A program made the position numbers and the translations under genes. Of a DNA stretch of 64,000 nt, positions 32,687-42,518 are shown piece by piece; within the stretch, counting starts at the first letter, position 1; every line of letters begins with the position of its first letter. Origin of the DNA: Enterobacteriaceae bacterium (GTDB lineage: Bacteria; Pseudomonadota; Gammaproteobacteria; Enterobacterales; Enterobacteriaceae); assembly GCA_031261005.1 (NCBI GenBank), contig JAISKF010000032.1, positions 1 through 64,000 on the forward strand. The letters run 5' to 3'. The notes below the pieces were generated by a model. That model was given only the letters and a program-made list of their open reading frames with translations, had not been told where the DNA came from and searched no databases.

Positions 32687-32714
32687 AAAGGGCTGACTAT
32701 GTTCAGCCCTTTTG
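32687..32714 (+). terminator. Rho-independent terminator of accBC
   Basis: AAAGGGCTGA-CTATG-TTCAGCCCTTTTG: a nine-pair GC-rich stem with a short T tract, about 170 bases after accC, downstream of the ERIC element. Confidence 0.85.
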
Positions 32715-32769
32715 CTTCCTCAAATAATGCTAGCTCCGTACAATCGCATTTCATTCATACAAATAGACG

Positions 32770-33027
32770 ATGGGAATTATGACAGATCCTCGTTTTATAC
32801 AAGCGCACAAAGAAGCTAGCTGGGCGGTAGGACTGACCATCGCCTATATGATCGCCTGGACATTAGCCGCTTACTTGCCGGACAACAAACTGGGTATCAC
32901 CGGACTACCTCACTGGTTCGAGATGGCATGCTTACTGATTCCGTTAATATTTACGCTGTTATGCTGGCTGATGGTGCGCTTTGTATTCCGTGATATTCCG
33001 TTAGAGGATAATAACGATGCAATTTGA
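32770..33027 (+). CDS. yhdT: Small membrane protein YhdT (DUF997)
   Basis: An 85-residue inner-membrane protein with two hydrophobic helices (about 17-36 and 50-70) and the conserved ends RFIQAHKEASWAVGLT and MVRFVFRDIPLEDN. YhdT is co-transcribed with panF; its role is not established, and it may be a small subunit of the sodium/pantothenate symporter. The E. coli protein starts near the in-frame ATG at 32779, so three residues may be extra. It overlaps panF by 11 bases. Confidence 0.92.
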   Translation: MGIMTDPRFIQAHKEASWAVGLTIAYMIAWTLAAYLPDNKLGITGLPHWFEMACLLIPLIFTLLCWLMVRFVFRDIPLEDNNDAI

Positions 33028-34468
33028 TGTTATTTTGCCTTTAATTGCGTATTTGCTGCTGGTATTTGGTCTGTCGATTTACGCTTATACCAAACGCCAA
33101 AAAGGGAATTTCCTTAACGACTATTTTCTTGGCGATCGCTCTATGGGCGGTTTCATTCTTGCCATGACGCTGACAGCGACCTATATCAGCGCCAGCTCTT
33201 TTATTGGCGGACCAGGTGCAGCGTATAAATATGGTCTTGGCTGGGTATTACTGGCGATGATCCAGTTGCCTGCGGTCTGGCTATCGCTCGGTGTATTGGG
33301 CAAAAAATTTGCTATTCTGGCGCGTCGTTACAACGCTGTTACCCTTAATGATGTGCTGTATGCCCGCTATAAAAGCAAAACGCTGGTATGGTTTGCCAGT
33401 ATCAGCTTGTTATTAGCTTTTGTCGGTGCGATGACGGTGCAGTTTATCGGCGGTGCGCGTTTGCTGGAAACCGCGGCAGGCGTTCCTTATGATATTGGTT
33501 TGCTGATTTTCGGCGTGACGATCGCCCTGTACACGGCGTTTGGCGGTTTCCGCGCCAGTGTATTAAATGATGCACTGCAAGGATTAGTGATGCTGGTTGG
33601 CGCTATTTTGCTGCTCGTCGCGGTCATTTATGCTGCTGGCGGCATGGAAAGCGCGGTAGATAAATTACAGCAAATCGACCCCAAACTATTGTCAGTTACC
33701 GGCGCAAATGATTTCCTCTCGCTGCCATTTATGGCGTCATTCTGGATTCTGGTCTGCTTTGGCGTGATCGGTCTGCCGCATACGGCGGTACGCTGCATCG
33801 CTTATAAAGACAGCAAAGCTGTACATCGCGGAATTATTATCGGTACAGTGATTGTCGCTATTCTGATGTTTAGTATGCACCTTGCCGGTGCACTAGGACG
33901 GGCGATTATGCCAGATCTCACCATTCCTGATCAGGTGATCCCAACCTTAATGATCCGCGTGTTACCGCCGCTGGCAGCAGGGATCTTCCTCGCTGCGCCG
34001 CTGGCTGCCATTATGTCAACGATTAACGCCCAACTGCTGCAATCTTCCGCAACGTTAATTAAAGATCTGTATTTAAGCCTCAAACCAGAACAGATTAAAA
34101 ATGAACGCCGACTGGCGCATATTTCCAGCGCGGTCACTTTTATACTCGGCATATTACTGATTCTGGCGGCATGGCGACCGCCGGAAATGATCATCTGGTG
34201 GAACTTGCTGGCATTCGGCGGTCTGGAAGCGGTATTTTTATGGCCTTTAGTGCTGGGTTTATACTGGGAGCGGGCAAATGCTTACGGCGCGCTCTGCTCA
34301 ATGGTCTGCGGTGCGGTATGCTATGCACTGCTGGCAAGCCTGAATATCCAGATTTTTAACTTACACCCAATTATTCCGTCCCTGACGCTGGGCATCATCA
34401 CTTTCCTTATCGGAAATAAACTTGGTGAGCGCACCCAAAGCGACACGATGACAGCAATTAAAAATTAA
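33017..34468 (+). CDS. panF: Sodium/pantothenate symporter PanF
   Basis: PanF takes up pantothenate (vitamin B5) with Na+. It is a 483-residue member of the solute:sodium symporter family (E. coli 483). It has about 12-13 membrane helices; the family motif regions [20 protein letters not shown] and [20 protein letters not shown] are evident. It starts within the last codons of yhdT. Confidence 0.96.
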   Translation: MQFDVILPLIAYLLLVFGLSIYAYTKRQKGNFLNDYFLGDRSMGGFILAMTLTATYISASSFIGGPGAAYKYGLGWVLLAMIQLPAVWLSLGVLGKKFAILARRYNAVTLNDVLYARYKSKTLVWFASISLLLAFVGAMTVQFIGGARLLETAAGVPYDIGLLIFGVTIALYTAFGGFRASVLNDALQGLVMLVGAILLLVAVIYAAGGMESAVDKLQQIDPKLLSVTGANDFLSLPFMASFWILVCFGVIGLPHTAVRCIAYKDSKAVHRGIIIGTVIVAILMFSMHLAGALGRAIMPDLTIPDQVIPTLMIRVLPPLAAGIFLAAPLAAIMSTINAQLLQSSATLIKDLYLSLKPEQIKNERRLAHISSAVTFILGILLILAAWRPPEMIIWWNLLAFGGLEAVFLWPLVLGLYWERANAYGALCSMVCGAVCYALLASLNIQIFNLHPIIPSLTLGIITFLIGNKLGERTQSDTMTAIKN

Positions 34469-34485
34469 ACAGAAGACGACTGACT

Positions 34486-35373
34486 ATGCCTTGGATACAA
34501 CTTAAATTAAACACCAGCGGTGATAAAGCCGAAGAGATCGGTGATGCACTGGTAGAAAGCGGCGCGGTTTCCGTCACTTTTCAGGATACGCACGATGTGC
34601 CGGTTTTTGAACCGCTGCCGGGTGAAACACGCTTATGGGGCGATACCGATGTTATCGGTCTGTATGACGCCGAAACCGATATGCCGCAAGTGATCGCCAT
34701 ATTAGAAAACTGCCTGCTGTTAGGCAGCGGCTTCGCGCATAAAATCGAACAGCTAGAAGATAAAGATTGGGAACGGGAATGGATGGATAACTTCCACCCG
34801 ATGCGTTTTGGTGAGCGTTTGTGGATTTGCCCAAGCTGGCGAGATGTTCCCGATGCCAATGCCGTTAACGTCATGCTCGATCCCGGTCTGGCATTTGGTA
34901 CCGGCACTCACCCGACTACCGCGTTATGTCTGCAATGGCTTGACGGATTAGATCTGACGGGTAAAACCATCATCGACTTTGGTTGCGGTTCTGGCATTTT
35001 GGCGATTGCGGCTTTGAAACTCGGCGCAGCAAAAGCGATTGGTATCGACATCGATCCGCAAGCAATTTTAGCCAGCCGCGATAATGCCGAACGTAACGGC
35101 GTTTCAGAGCGTTTATCGTTGTATTTGCCGCATGAACAGCCGCAAAATCTGCAAGCTGATGTCGTCGTCGCCAATATTCTTGCTGGTCCATTGAAAGAAT
35201 TAGCGCCGGTTATCAGTTTGCTGCCAAAAGCTGGCGGTCATTTAGGGCTTTCTGGTGTTCTGGCTTCGCAGGCGGAAAGTGTGGCGCAAGCCTATCAAGA
35301 TCAGTTCTTGTTAGATCCCATCGCGGAAAAAGAAGAGTGGTGTCGCATTACTGGTATTAAAAAAGCGAATTAA
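34486..35373 (+). CDS. prmA: Ribosomal protein L11 methyltransferase PrmA
   Basis: PrmA trimethylates several amino groups of ribosomal protein L11 using S-adenosylmethionine. It has 295 residues. The N-terminal L11-recognition domain ([15 protein letters not shown]) is followed by a methyltransferase domain with [14 protein letters not shown] and the SAM motif [18 protein letters not shown], and then [10 protein letters not shown]. It is 17 bases after panF and followed by a terminator. Confidence 0.96.
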   Translation: MPWIQLKLNTSGDKAEEIGDALVESGAVSVTFQDTHDVPVFEPLPGETRLWGDTDVIGLYDAETDMPQVIAILENCLLLGSGFAHKIEQLEDKDWEREWMDNFHPMRFGERLWICPSWRDVPDANAVNVMLDPGLAFGTGTHPTTALCLQWLDGLDLTGKTIIDFGCGSGILAIAALKLGAAKAIGIDIDPQAILASRDNAERNGVSERLSLYLPHEQPQNLQADVVVANILAGPLKELAPVISLLPKAGGHLGLSGVLASQAESVAQAYQDQFLLDPIAEKEEWCRITGIKKAN

Positions 35374-35413
35374 TCCACCTGAAAACAGGTACGAATAAAT
35401 TTATTTTTCAATA

Positions 35414-35441
35414 AAACGGGCTGCGTTATGTTGCCCGTTTG
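35414..35441 (+). terminator. Rho-independent terminator after prmA
   Basis: AAACGGGC-TGCGTTATGTT-GCCCGTTTG: eight-pair stem about 40 bases past the prmA stop, with a short T run. It separates panF-prmA from the dusB-fis operon. Confidence 0.75.
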
Positions 35442-35646
35442 TAAAAGATTTTCTTGCTATAGAAACACTAATTGTAGTTTTTAGAACTGAAATTAACCGC
35501 CAATAGTGAAATTTTCTAAAAATCTGTTCAGTCTAATTCAGAATATGTGAAAAATTAAGCTATTGTAAAATATGATAAATAATTGAAAATTGATTATTCA
35601 TTCTTTATTTCTTTGATTTTTGACGTAAATTGTTCAAAGTTTGTCC

Positions 35647-35690
35647 TTTCATCTGACTGAAAAAATGCGTAATATACGCGCCCTTGCAGA
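35647..35690 (+). promoter_or_regulatory. dusB-fis promoter with stringent-type GC-rich discriminator
   Basis: TTTCAT (35647-35652), a 17-base spacer and TAATAT (35670-35675) are followed by the GC-rich discriminator ACGCGCCC. The same arrangement drives dusB-fis in E. coli, where the discriminator makes the promoter strongly growth-rate and ppGpp dependent and Fis represses itself. The upstream 200 bases are A/T-rich, as Fis-binding regions are. A TTG-initiated reading frame starts inside this promoter and is not the gene start. Confidence 0.75.
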
Positions 35691-35712
35691 CAGTTATGGT
35701 CTTCCGTTGTCG

Positions 35713-36720
35713 ATGCGTATTGGTAACCTTCAACTAACAAATCGTTTAATTGCCGCTCCAATGGCGGGAATTACAGATCGTCCGTTTAGAACGATGTGTT
35801 ATTCGATGGGTGCTGGTATGACTGTATCGGAAATGCTCTCTTCCAATCCGGAAGTGTGGCGTACCGATAAGTCGCGATTACGCATGGTACACCTTGATGA
35901 GTTAGGTATTCGAGCAGTTCAAATCGCCGGGAGTGATCCCGATGATATGGCTGCCGCAGCGCGCATCAACGTGGAAAACGGCGCACAGCTTATTGATATT
36001 AATATGGGCTGTCCGGCTAAAAAAGTTAACCGCAAGCTGGCAGGATCTGCACTATTGCAGTATCCAGATCTGGTCGGGAAGATCCTTAAAGCTGTCGTGA
36101 ACGCTGTTGACGTTCCGGTAACATTAAAGACTCGAACCGGCTGGGACCCGGATCACCGCAATTGTGTTGAAATCGCCCAACTGGCTGAACGCTGCGGTAT
36201 TCAAGCTATAACAATACATGGTCGTACTCGCCGCTGTTTATTCGACGGCGAAGCTGAATACGATAGCATTCGGGCAGTTAAACAGAATGTCGGTATTCCG
36301 GTTATTGCTAACGGGGATATCATTAACCCGCATAAAGCCAGAGCGGTTTTGGACTACACCGGAGCTGATGCTCTGATGATAGGACGAGCAGCTCAGGGAA
36401 GACCTTGGATCTTTCGGGAAATCCAGCATTATCTGGACACTGGGGAGTTGTTACCGCCGATGCCTCTGGCAGAAGTGGAGCGCTTGTTAATCGGGCATGT
36501 GAGAGAATTGCACGACTTTTATGGTCAGCGCAAAGGACTCCGCATCGCACGTAAGCACGTATCCTGGTACATTCAGGAACATGCCCCAAATGACCAGTTT
36601 CGGCGCACCTTCAACGCAATTGATCATGCCAGTGAGCAACTGGATGCGTTGGGGGCATATTTTGAAATTTTGCCTAAACAGATAGAAGAGCTAACAGAAC
36701 TATGTTCGAACAACGCGTAA
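35713..36720 (+). CDS. dusB: tRNA-dihydrouridine synthase B
   Basis: DusB reduces uridine to dihydrouridine at tRNA position 17 with FMN and NADPH. It has 335 residues from ATG 35713 ([19 protein letters not shown], matching E. coli). The catalytic Cys is in [23 protein letters not shown] and VIANGDI contribute to the FMN site. The C-terminus is about 14 residues longer than in E. coli ([19 protein letters not shown]). It runs through the fis start, so dusB and fis overlap by 19 bases instead of being separated. Confidence 0.95.
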   Translation: MRIGNLQLTNRLIAAPMAGITDRPFRTMCYSMGAGMTVSEMLSSNPEVWRTDKSRLRMVHLDELGIRAVQIAGSDPDDMAAAARINVENGAQLIDINMGCPAKKVNRKLAGSALLQYPDLVGKILKAVVNAVDVPVTLKTRTGWDPDHRNCVEIAQLAERCGIQAITIHGRTRRCLFDGEAEYDSIRAVKQNVGIPVIANGDIINPHKARAVLDYTGADALMIGRAAQGRPWIFREIQHYLDTGELLPPMPLAEVERLLIGHVRELHDFYGQRKGLRIARKHVSWYIQEHAPNDQFRRTFNAIDHASEQLDALGAYFEILPKQIEELTELCSNNA

Positions 36721-36998
36721 ATTCTGACGTACTAACAGTCGCCACCGTAAACTCACAAGATCAAGTCACTCAAAAACCTTTACGTGACTCAGTTAAACAA
36801 GCATTAAAGAACTACTTTGCTCAACTTAACGGGCAAGACGTAAACGACATTTATGAGCTGGTATTGGCTGAAGTTGAACAACCTCTGTTAGATATGGTGA
36901 TGCAGTACACTCGCGGCAACCAAACCCGCGCAGCAACGATGATGGGTATCAACCGCGGTACTCTGCGTAAGAAACTGAAAAAGTATGGTATGAACTGA
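36702..36998 (+). CDS. fis: Nucleoid-associated DNA-bending protein Fis
   Basis: Fis is an abundant dimeric DNA-bending protein of fast growth, activating rRNA promoters and assisting Hin/Gin inversion. It has 98 residues, nearly identical to E. coli as I recall it. The C-terminal helix-turn-helix is [20 protein letters not shown]; the N-terminal beta-hairpin, needed to activate invertases, starts with [14 protein letters not shown]. Translation starts inside dusB. Confidence 0.98.
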   Translation: MFEQRVNSDVLTVATVNSQDQVTQKPLRDSVKQALKNYFAQLNGQDVNDIYELVLAEVEQPLLDMVMQYTRGNQTRAATMMGINRGTLRKKLKKYGMN

Positions 36999-37024
36999 TT
37001 TTTATTGGTTAATATTCTGATTCT

Positions 37025-37065
37025 AAAAAGCGCCGGTGAGGAATTATTCTCACTGGCGCTTTTTA
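37025..37065. terminator. Bidirectional terminator between fis and potE
   Basis: AAAAAGCGCCGGTGAG, an eight-base loop, then CTCACTGGCGCTTTTT: a long stem with one G-T pair, A run on one side and T run on the other. It serves both fis (plus) and potE (minus). Confidence 0.9.
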
Positions 37066-37113
37066 TATATTTCAACTTAAAAACTTAATCAATCCCAACT
37101 GATTAAATCAACC

Positions 37114-38424
37114 TTATTTATGATTCAATTCAAAGCGCGGAGAAATGATGCCGTACAGCGTCCAGCCTAAGAATGTTACGATACCGCCGTACATCATCGC
37201 TTCTTCACCGGAAGAGTACAGAGCATAGAAGCTATACATTGCGCCAATGAAAGCAATGATATTTGCCAGACGCGCTTTACCTGGATCAACATTCGCTACT
37301 TTCTGGATAATGATCAGCGCCGCCATAGACAGAATGTAAGGAATAATATTGGTAACAACTGCCAGATTAACCAGCACATCGAACTGTTTGTTCAGTGACG
37401 GGCTGATGGTCATCAGCGCTAATGCTGTCTGGATAATACCGATAACGATCATGCCCTTAACTGGTGCTTCTGCTTTAGTCAGCTTAGAAAATACTTTCGG
37501 GAAATAACCCTCATCAGCAGAAGATCTGAAGACCTGAGCAATAGTGAACTGCCAGCCTAATAAAGAACCGCAGCATGACATAACCATCAGCGCCATGATC
37601 ACTTTCCCGACTTCTGGCGTGAACATTTGAGCAAATGCTAAACCGAACGGCGCACTTGAATTAGCCAGATCCATATTTGGCACGATACCCGCAATCACGT
37701 TGGTAGAGACAATATAGATAATCGCCGCGCCTAAAGTACCGCCCAATACTGCAATTGGCACATTCCGTTCTGGGTTTTCTACCACGTCAGTATTCGCACA
37801 AGCCGATTCCAGACCTAAGAATGCCCATAATGTCATCGCGATAGATGAACCAACGGCTTCAAATGTTGGAATGTTGTGCGGATTCCATGAAGAAATATAC
37901 AGAGAACCGCTGAACCAGAACCAACCGATGATAGAAATACCAACAACAGGGATAATCACACCCCATACAGTAACGTTACCAATACGACCAGTAATGCGCG
38001 CACCGCCGAAGTTAGCGATAGTACATAACCACAGCACACCGATCGTTGCCATACAAATACCAATTGGGCTTAAATTCGCGCCGATTAATTCCGTACCGTA
38101 ACCCACCGCAGAAATAGCGATCGCCACGTTAGCGATCAACAGTGATACGCCGTAGGTGTAGTTCGCCATAAAGTTACCGGATTTACCGAATGCGTATTCA
38201 GCATAACCGCCCATACCACCCGATTTACGGCTAAACATACCGCATTTAGCAAAAGCGTAAGCCAGTGCCATTGAACCGCCAGCGGTGATCAACCAGGAAA
38301 CGATGGAAATCGTACCGACTTCCGCCAGTTTAGTTGGCAGCATAATGATGCCTGAACCCATCATGTTTATCGCAGTCAAAATGGTAAGTTGAACCACTCC
38401 CATTTTATTATTTGCTTTACTCAT
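37114..38424 (-). CDS. potE: Putrescine/ornithine antiporter PotE
   Basis: PotE exchanges extracellular ornithine for intracellular putrescine, completing the ornithine decarboxylation acid-resistance cycle, and can also take up putrescine. It has 436 residues (E. coli 439) with 12 membrane helices of the APC family. GSGIIMLPTKLAEVGTISI and ESACANTDVVENPERNVPIA are diagnostic. It is 98 bases downstream of speF, in one operon. Confidence 0.97.
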   Translation of the reverse strand: MSKANNKMGVVQLTILTAINMMGSGIIMLPTKLAEVGTISIVSWLITAGGSMALAYAFAKCGMFSRKSGGMGGYAEYAFGKSGNFMANYTYGVSLLIANVAIAISAVGYGTELIGANLSPIGICMATIGVLWLCTIANFGGARITGRIGNVTVWGVIIPVVGISIIGWFWFSGSLYISSWNPHNIPTFEAVGSSIAMTLWAFLGLESACANTDVVENPERNVPIAVLGGTLGAAIIYIVSTNVIAGIVPNMDLANSSAPFGLAFAQMFTPEVGKVIMALMVMSCCGSLLGWQFTIAQVFRSSADEGYFPKVFSKLTKAEAPVKGMIVIGIIQTALALMTISPSLNKQFDVLVNLAVVTNIIPYILSMAALIIIQKVANVDPGKARLANIIAFIGAMYSFYALYSSGEEAMMYGGIVTFLGWTLYGIISPRFELNHK

Positions 38425-38522
38425 AATCTGTCTCTCTCTAAGATTTTTCCCTAAAGCAGGGAGTCCCTGTTTTTATTGCTCAGCAACTCCCTGAGGGCTT
38501 TTTTATTCGATGGATTCAGTGA

Positions 38523-40691
38523 TTATTTCTTCATCACATAGCCATAAGCACGTTTACGTCCGTCAGCATCTTCCTGTATGTACACGCCTTGTAATTCAGG
38601 TGAAAAACCGGGTAACAAGTTGATACCCTCTTCCAGTGCAAGGAAGTAACGCAGCACAGATCCGCCCCAGACTTCGCCCGGAACAGTACACAGAACTCCC
38701 GGTGGATAAGGCAGCGCACCTTCAGCGGCGACACGTCCCTCCGCTTTATCCAGTGCAACCAACTCCACATTGCCGCGAACGAATTCGATATTGGCTTGTT
38801 GCGGGCTCATTGCCACTTTCGGGAAGTGAGCTTTACGGAACATCTCTTTTTGCAGTTGTTTAACGTTGTGTCTAACGTACAGATCGTGCATTTCCTGACA
38901 CAACTGGCGAATGGTGTAACCTTTGTAGCGTTCTTCGTTGTTTCTGTAGACGGCGGGTAATACTTCTGACAGCAATGCGTCTTCTTCCAGCAGTTGCTCA
39001 AAGCGCGTGATATGAGCCACTAAGTTCTGCATTTTTGCCATGTTTTCAGCAGGCGTCATCAAGAACAGAATAGAGTTCAAGTCACATTTTTCTGGAACGA
39101 TGCCGTTTTCACGCAGGTAGTTAGCCAAAATGGTTGCAGGCACACCAAACTTGTCGTACTCACCTGTTTGAACATTGATGCCAGGGGTTGTTAGCATCAG
39201 TTTGCAAGGGTCAACAAAGTATTGGTGGTCTGCATATCCGTCAAATGAGTGCCAGCGTTCACCAGGAATAAAGTTGAAGAAACGCAGATCGTTAGCGATC
39301 ACGTTAGTATCAAACTCTTCCCATTTGCGACCATCAACGGTTGCAGGAATGAATGGTTTAATGTGTTTACATAAGTTCAGCAGTAACTTACGAGTTTCGA
39401 TCCCCACTTTCACGCAGTCTGACCACATGTTAGTGCCGCTGTTGCCTTCGTGCATTTTGGCGTTAACGTCCAGAGCAGCAAACAACGGATAGAATGGACT
39501 GGTAGAAGCGTGCATCATAAAGGCGTTATTCATGCGTTTATGGTTGACATAACGCGCTTGTCCTTTGATGTGCTTATCTTTTTTGTGGATTTGAGAAGTT
39601 TGAGAGAAACCCGCTTGTTGTTTATGTACTGATTGAGTAACGAGGATACCCGGATCGCTTTCATTCAGTTCAAGTAACAACGGTGAACAATCTTTCATCA
39701 TTGGAATGAATTGTTCGTAACCTACCCATGCAGAGTCGAACAGGATATAGTCACAAAGATGACCAATTTTATCAACGACTTGACGCGCATTGTAGATAGT
39801 ACCGTCATAAGTACCTAACTGGATAACCGCTAAACGGAACGGACGCTGTTCTTGCGAACGCGCTGGTGCAACTTCTTGCACTAAACCGCGCAGATATTTT
39901 TCTTCAAAACAGTGTGAATCAATACCGCCGATGAAACCGAATGGGTTACGGGCAGTTTCCAGATAAACCGGTGTAGCACCAGCTTGCAGCAACGCACCCT
40001 GATGATTAGATTTGTGGTTGTTACGGTCGAACAACACTAAATCGCCTGGCGCTAACAGTGCATTCAGCACAACTTTATTCGAGGCAGACGTTCCGTTAAG
40101 TACGAAATAAGTTTTATCTGCGTTGAATACTTTGGCTGCGTGTTGTTGCGCTAAACAAGCAGCACCCTCGTGAATCAGTAAATCCCCTAACGCCACATCC
40201 GCATTGCACAGGTCTGAACGGAATAAATTTTCACCGAAGTGATCAAAGAATTGACGACCGGCAGGGTGACGACGGAAGAATTGCCCGCCTTGATGTCCGG
40301 GGCAATCGAATGCAGCGTAACCTTGATTCACATAATCAACTAAGCGACCAAAGAAAGGCGGTAATAATTCACTTTCATATTTAGTCGCTTCAGCTTCTAG
40401 CTGTTTACCATTGAAATCTACGTTATTTTCGCATAACTCAAATACACCGGTAACACGTGCTAATACGCTGGCAGGTAACTCCTCTTTGCTACCGAAAGCA
40501 ACAAAAATCGGCAGGTTAAAACCTGTTTTTTCAATCGTATCTAAAATACCGGATACAGCATCATTTACTGAAAGAACAACGGCTGAAATATCAGTAAAAT
40601 CGGTACTGTTTACACAAACAATTTCTCGGTCAGTAGTGAAGCAAGAATCAACTTTGCAACTTGCTGCAACTTTATTTCTTAATTGAGCCAT
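38523..40691 (-). CDS. speF: Inducible (degradative) ornithine decarboxylase SpeF
   Basis: SpeF converts ornithine to putrescine plus CO2 at low pH. It has 722 residues (E. coli 732), a fold-type I PLP enzyme. The wing domain spans about 1-105; the PLP Lys is in VTQSVHKQQAGF near residue 354, with the flanking SQTSQIHKKDKHIKGQ. The C-terminus ends GYVMKK, about 10 residues shorter than E. coli. AAGGAAAG precedes the ATG. A 442-base leader with the speFL gene lies upstream, so expression should respond to ornithine. Confidence 0.97.
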   Translation of the reverse strand: MAQLRNKVAASCKVDSCFTTDREIVCVNSTDFTDISAVVLSVNDAVSGILDTIEKTGFNLPIFVAFGSKEELPASVLARVTGVFELCENNVDFNGKQLEAEATKYESELLPPFFGRLVDYVNQGYAAFDCPGHQGGQFFRRHPAGRQFFDHFGENLFRSDLCNADVALGDLLIHEGAACLAQQHAAKVFNADKTYFVLNGTSASNKVVLNALLAPGDLVLFDRNNHKSNHQGALLQAGATPVYLETARNPFGFIGGIDSHCFEEKYLRGLVQEVAPARSQEQRPFRLAVIQLGTYDGTIYNARQVVDKIGHLCDYILFDSAWVGYEQFIPMMKDCSPLLLELNESDPGILVTQSVHKQQAGFSQTSQIHKKDKHIKGQARYVNHKRMNNAFMMHASTSPFYPLFAALDVNAKMHEGNSGTNMWSDCVKVGIETRKLLLNLCKHIKPFIPATVDGRKWEEFDTNVIANDLRFFNFIPGERWHSFDGYADHQYFVDPCKLMLTTPGINVQTGEYDKFGVPATILANYLRENGIVPEKCDLNSILFLMTPAENMAKMQNLVAHITRFEQLLEEDALLSEVLPAVYRNNEERYKGYTIRQLCQEMHDLYVRHNVKQLQKEMFRKAHFPKVAMSPQQANIEFVRGNVELVALDKAEGRVAAEGALPYPPGVLCTVPGEVWGGSVLRYFLALEEGINLLPGFSPELQGVYIQEDADGRKRAYGYVMKK

Positions 40692-41133
40692 TTTACTTTC
40701 CTTTTGAGATGAGAGTTACTCTTCAGTTATTTTTAATAAACCGAATAAATTAACTCTTTTTTTAAATAAGCCGATCCCGCAATAATAAAAACATAGCTTA
40801 TTACTGTATCGACAAGTTTTATTTCTGTAGTAACTTCTATTTTTATCTATTCATAAACTTACTCTATTTAGTCAGGCTAAATAGCCTTTCCGAATTCAAG
40901 ATATAGCAATCCTATTAAGGGATATTGTTGTATCGATTAAATAGATAGTATTGAAATACAACACAAATTATTCCCATACAAAAAAACATGGAAAATCAAT
41001 CGGATGTATTTATATCTGACTATGATAATTTCTCTTGATAACTTGTATAAAAATCAACAAGCAAAGAAAAACCCATAGATATAAGACAATGACTATCTAC
41101 GAAAAATCGAGATGCCATCGCATTGAAGTGTGG
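40692..41133 (-). promoter_or_regulatory. Long speF leader between speFL and speF
   Basis: 442 untranslated bases separate the speFL stop from speF, all transcribed on the minus strand. In E. coli and Salmonella the equivalent stretch contains a Rho-dependent terminator that is masked when ribosomes stall on speFL with ornithine. Here a perfect hairpin CTATTTAG-loop-CTAAATAG sits at 40864-40884. I saw no intrinsic terminator, which is consistent with a Rho mechanism. The rut site itself was not identified. Confidence 0.6.
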
Positions 41134-41238
41134 TTATTTAGAATTGAACATGTGGAAATCAAAGCATGCACGATCAGTCATCATCATCATGTGAGTGATG
41201 CGTCTAATGTGAGGCCAGGCTTTATTGTTGTTTTCCAT
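41134..41238 (-). CDS. speFL: Ornithine-sensing leader peptide SpeFL
   Basis: A 34-codon gene below usual gene-finder limits. The peptide starts MENNNKAWPHIRRITH and ends CFDFHMFNSK. It has the same length as E. coli SpeFL, and the HIRRxxH sensor motif is at residues 10-16 exactly. The C-terminal effector segment FDFHxFN is also kept. AGAGGAAG lies 6-7 bases before the ATG. In E. coli and Salmonella the nascent peptide traps ornithine in the ribosome exit tunnel, stalls at its C-terminus and prevents Rho termination before speF. The middle (MMMMTDRA) diverges from E. coli, including four Met in a row. Confidence 0.92.
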   Translation of the reverse strand: MENNNKAWPHIRRITHMMMMTDRACFDFHMFNSK

Positions 41239-41283
41239 TTTCTACTTCCTCTGAATGAGAAACCGAAATGAGTCTATCATTCC

Positions 41284-41313
41284 ATAATATTTAAATTGTG
41301 ATATTTCTCTCAA
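41284..41313 (-). promoter_or_regulatory. Predicted speFL-speF-potE promoter
   Basis: On the minus strand, TTGAGA (41308-41313), an 18-base spacer and TATTAT (41284-41289) lie about 45 bases before the speFL start, in an A/T-rich region. This is a sequence match only. The remainder of 41314-41555 is A/T-rich with no recognised gene. Confidence 0.5.
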
Positions 41314-41555
41314 TTTAAATAGAAAACACATATTCAAAACAACTTGTTTGAAAAATAAACATATATGAATATTGCATGACATTTACTTGAATATTTTTCA
41401 TAAAAACAAGGAAATATTTTAAATATTAATTAAATAACCAACATTTTTATTGTATGTAAAATGAATAATCACGTATTTTTCTATCATTTATACTCACCGG
41501 TTTAATAGCACTATTCGTCAAATATAAATTAACAATAATATTAACAACATTTTCA

Positions 41556-41591
41556 TAAAAAAAAGCTCTTAAGTTAATAAGAGCTTTTTAC
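41556..41591. terminator. Bidirectional terminator downstream of ssb
   Basis: AAAAAGCTCTTA, a short loop, then TAAGAGCTTTTT: a 12-pair symmetrical stem with A and T runs. On the minus strand it ends ssb transcription, isolating it from the speF operon promoter. Confidence 0.85.
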
Positions 41592-41635
41592 ATTTAATTC
41601 ACAATTATATTTTAGATATTCTTTAACTATAAATA

Positions 41636-42142
41636 TTAAAACGGAATATCGTCATCAAAATCCATTGGCGGTTCACTTTGCGGAGCAGGCGCGCTGCTTT
41701 GTTGCTGCGGTGCCGGGCGGGAAGCCTGTGCTTGCGGTTGCTGTGGTTGTCCCCAGCTACTTTGTTGCGCTGGTTGGTTATCACCGCTGTTTTGACGTCC
41801 GCCTAACATTTGCATTACGCCGCCGATGTTAACAACCACTTCGGTGGTGTAACGATCCTGACCGCTTTGATCCTGCCATTTACGCGTTTGTAACTGACCT
41901 TCGATATAAACCTGAGAACCTTTACGCAGATATTCACCGGCGATTTCTGCTAATTTGCCGAAAATCACCACGCGGTGCCATTCGGTACGTTCTTTTTGTT
42001 CACCGGTTTGTTTATCACGCCAGCTTTCGGAAGTCGCGATAGTGATATTCGCTACCGCACCACCATTAGGCATATAACGAACTTCTGGATCTTGTCCCAG
42101 ATTTCCGACTAGGATTACTTTGTTGATGCCTCTGCTGGCCAT
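41636..42142 (-). CDS. ssb: Single-stranded DNA-binding protein Ssb
   Basis: Ssb coats ssDNA as a tetramer and recruits replication and repair enzymes. It has 168 residues. An OB-fold (about 1-110: [39 protein letters not shown]) is followed by a Gln/Pro/Gly-rich linker and the acidic tip MDFDDDIPF that binds partners. It is divergent from uvrA, as in E. coli. Confidence 0.97.
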   Translation of the reverse strand: MASRGINKVILVGNLGQDPEVRYMPNGGAVANITIATSESWRDKQTGEQKERTEWHRVVIFGKLAEIAGEYLRKGSQVYIEGQLQTRKWQDQSGQDRYTTEVVVNIGGVMQMLGGRQNSGDNQPAQQSSWGQPQQPQAQASRPAPQQQSSAPAPQSEPPMDFDDDIPF

Positions 42143-42476
42143 ATTGATTCTCCTGATGAGTATAAGGGCATGTGATTTTTATTTATCGGACACACGATAT
42201 TATCCATCGATTGTAGCATGGCAATAGACGAAGGACACTACCGGTAAAAAATGGAATGCTATCGGCAAACTTTATGGCAATATCAATGCAATCGCCATAA
42301 CCATTCGCAACACACCGCTCAAACTAACCGCCTGACTCGCCCTGCTTTTGTGTGACATTCGGTTAATCCTCTCAATCCTCTTTTTAAAGGAAACAACCGC
42401 CAATCAGTTAGAAAGGCTGGCTGTTATCTTTTACCTATCTTAATGATAGCGTGTTGCTGTAAATATCATCACAATA
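42143..42476. other. ssb side of the ssb/uvrA divergent region
   Basis: About 330 bases with no gene. It must contain the ssb promoters (minus strand) and the start of the uvrA promoter. TTGCTG at 42454-42459 lies 17 bases before CTGGAT and is a possible uvrA -35. No other element was recognised. Confidence 0.4.
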
Positions 42477-42492
42477 CTGGATATTCATTCAG
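42477..42492 (+). promoter_or_regulatory. LexA (SOS) box of uvrA/ssb
   Basis: CTG-GATATTCATT-CAG fits the LexA consensus CTG-N10-CAG. With flanks it reads TACTGGATATTCATTCAG, one base from the E. coli uvrA operator as I remember it (TACTGTATATTCATTCAG). LexA would repress uvrA and possibly ssb until DNA damage. Confidence 0.88.
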
Positions 42493-42518
42493 TCTATTTT
42501 ATGCGATAATTCGCGGTT

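Noticed and set aside
35641..35712. N-terminal extension of dusB from TTG 35641
   Set aside because: It contains the promoter -35/-10 and the residues match nothing in DusB; ATG 35713 fits.
41035..41271. 78-codon plus-strand frame in the speF upstream region
   Set aside because: It is antisense to speFL, has no ribosome binding site and no family resemblance; the minus-strand 34-codon frame explains the conservation.
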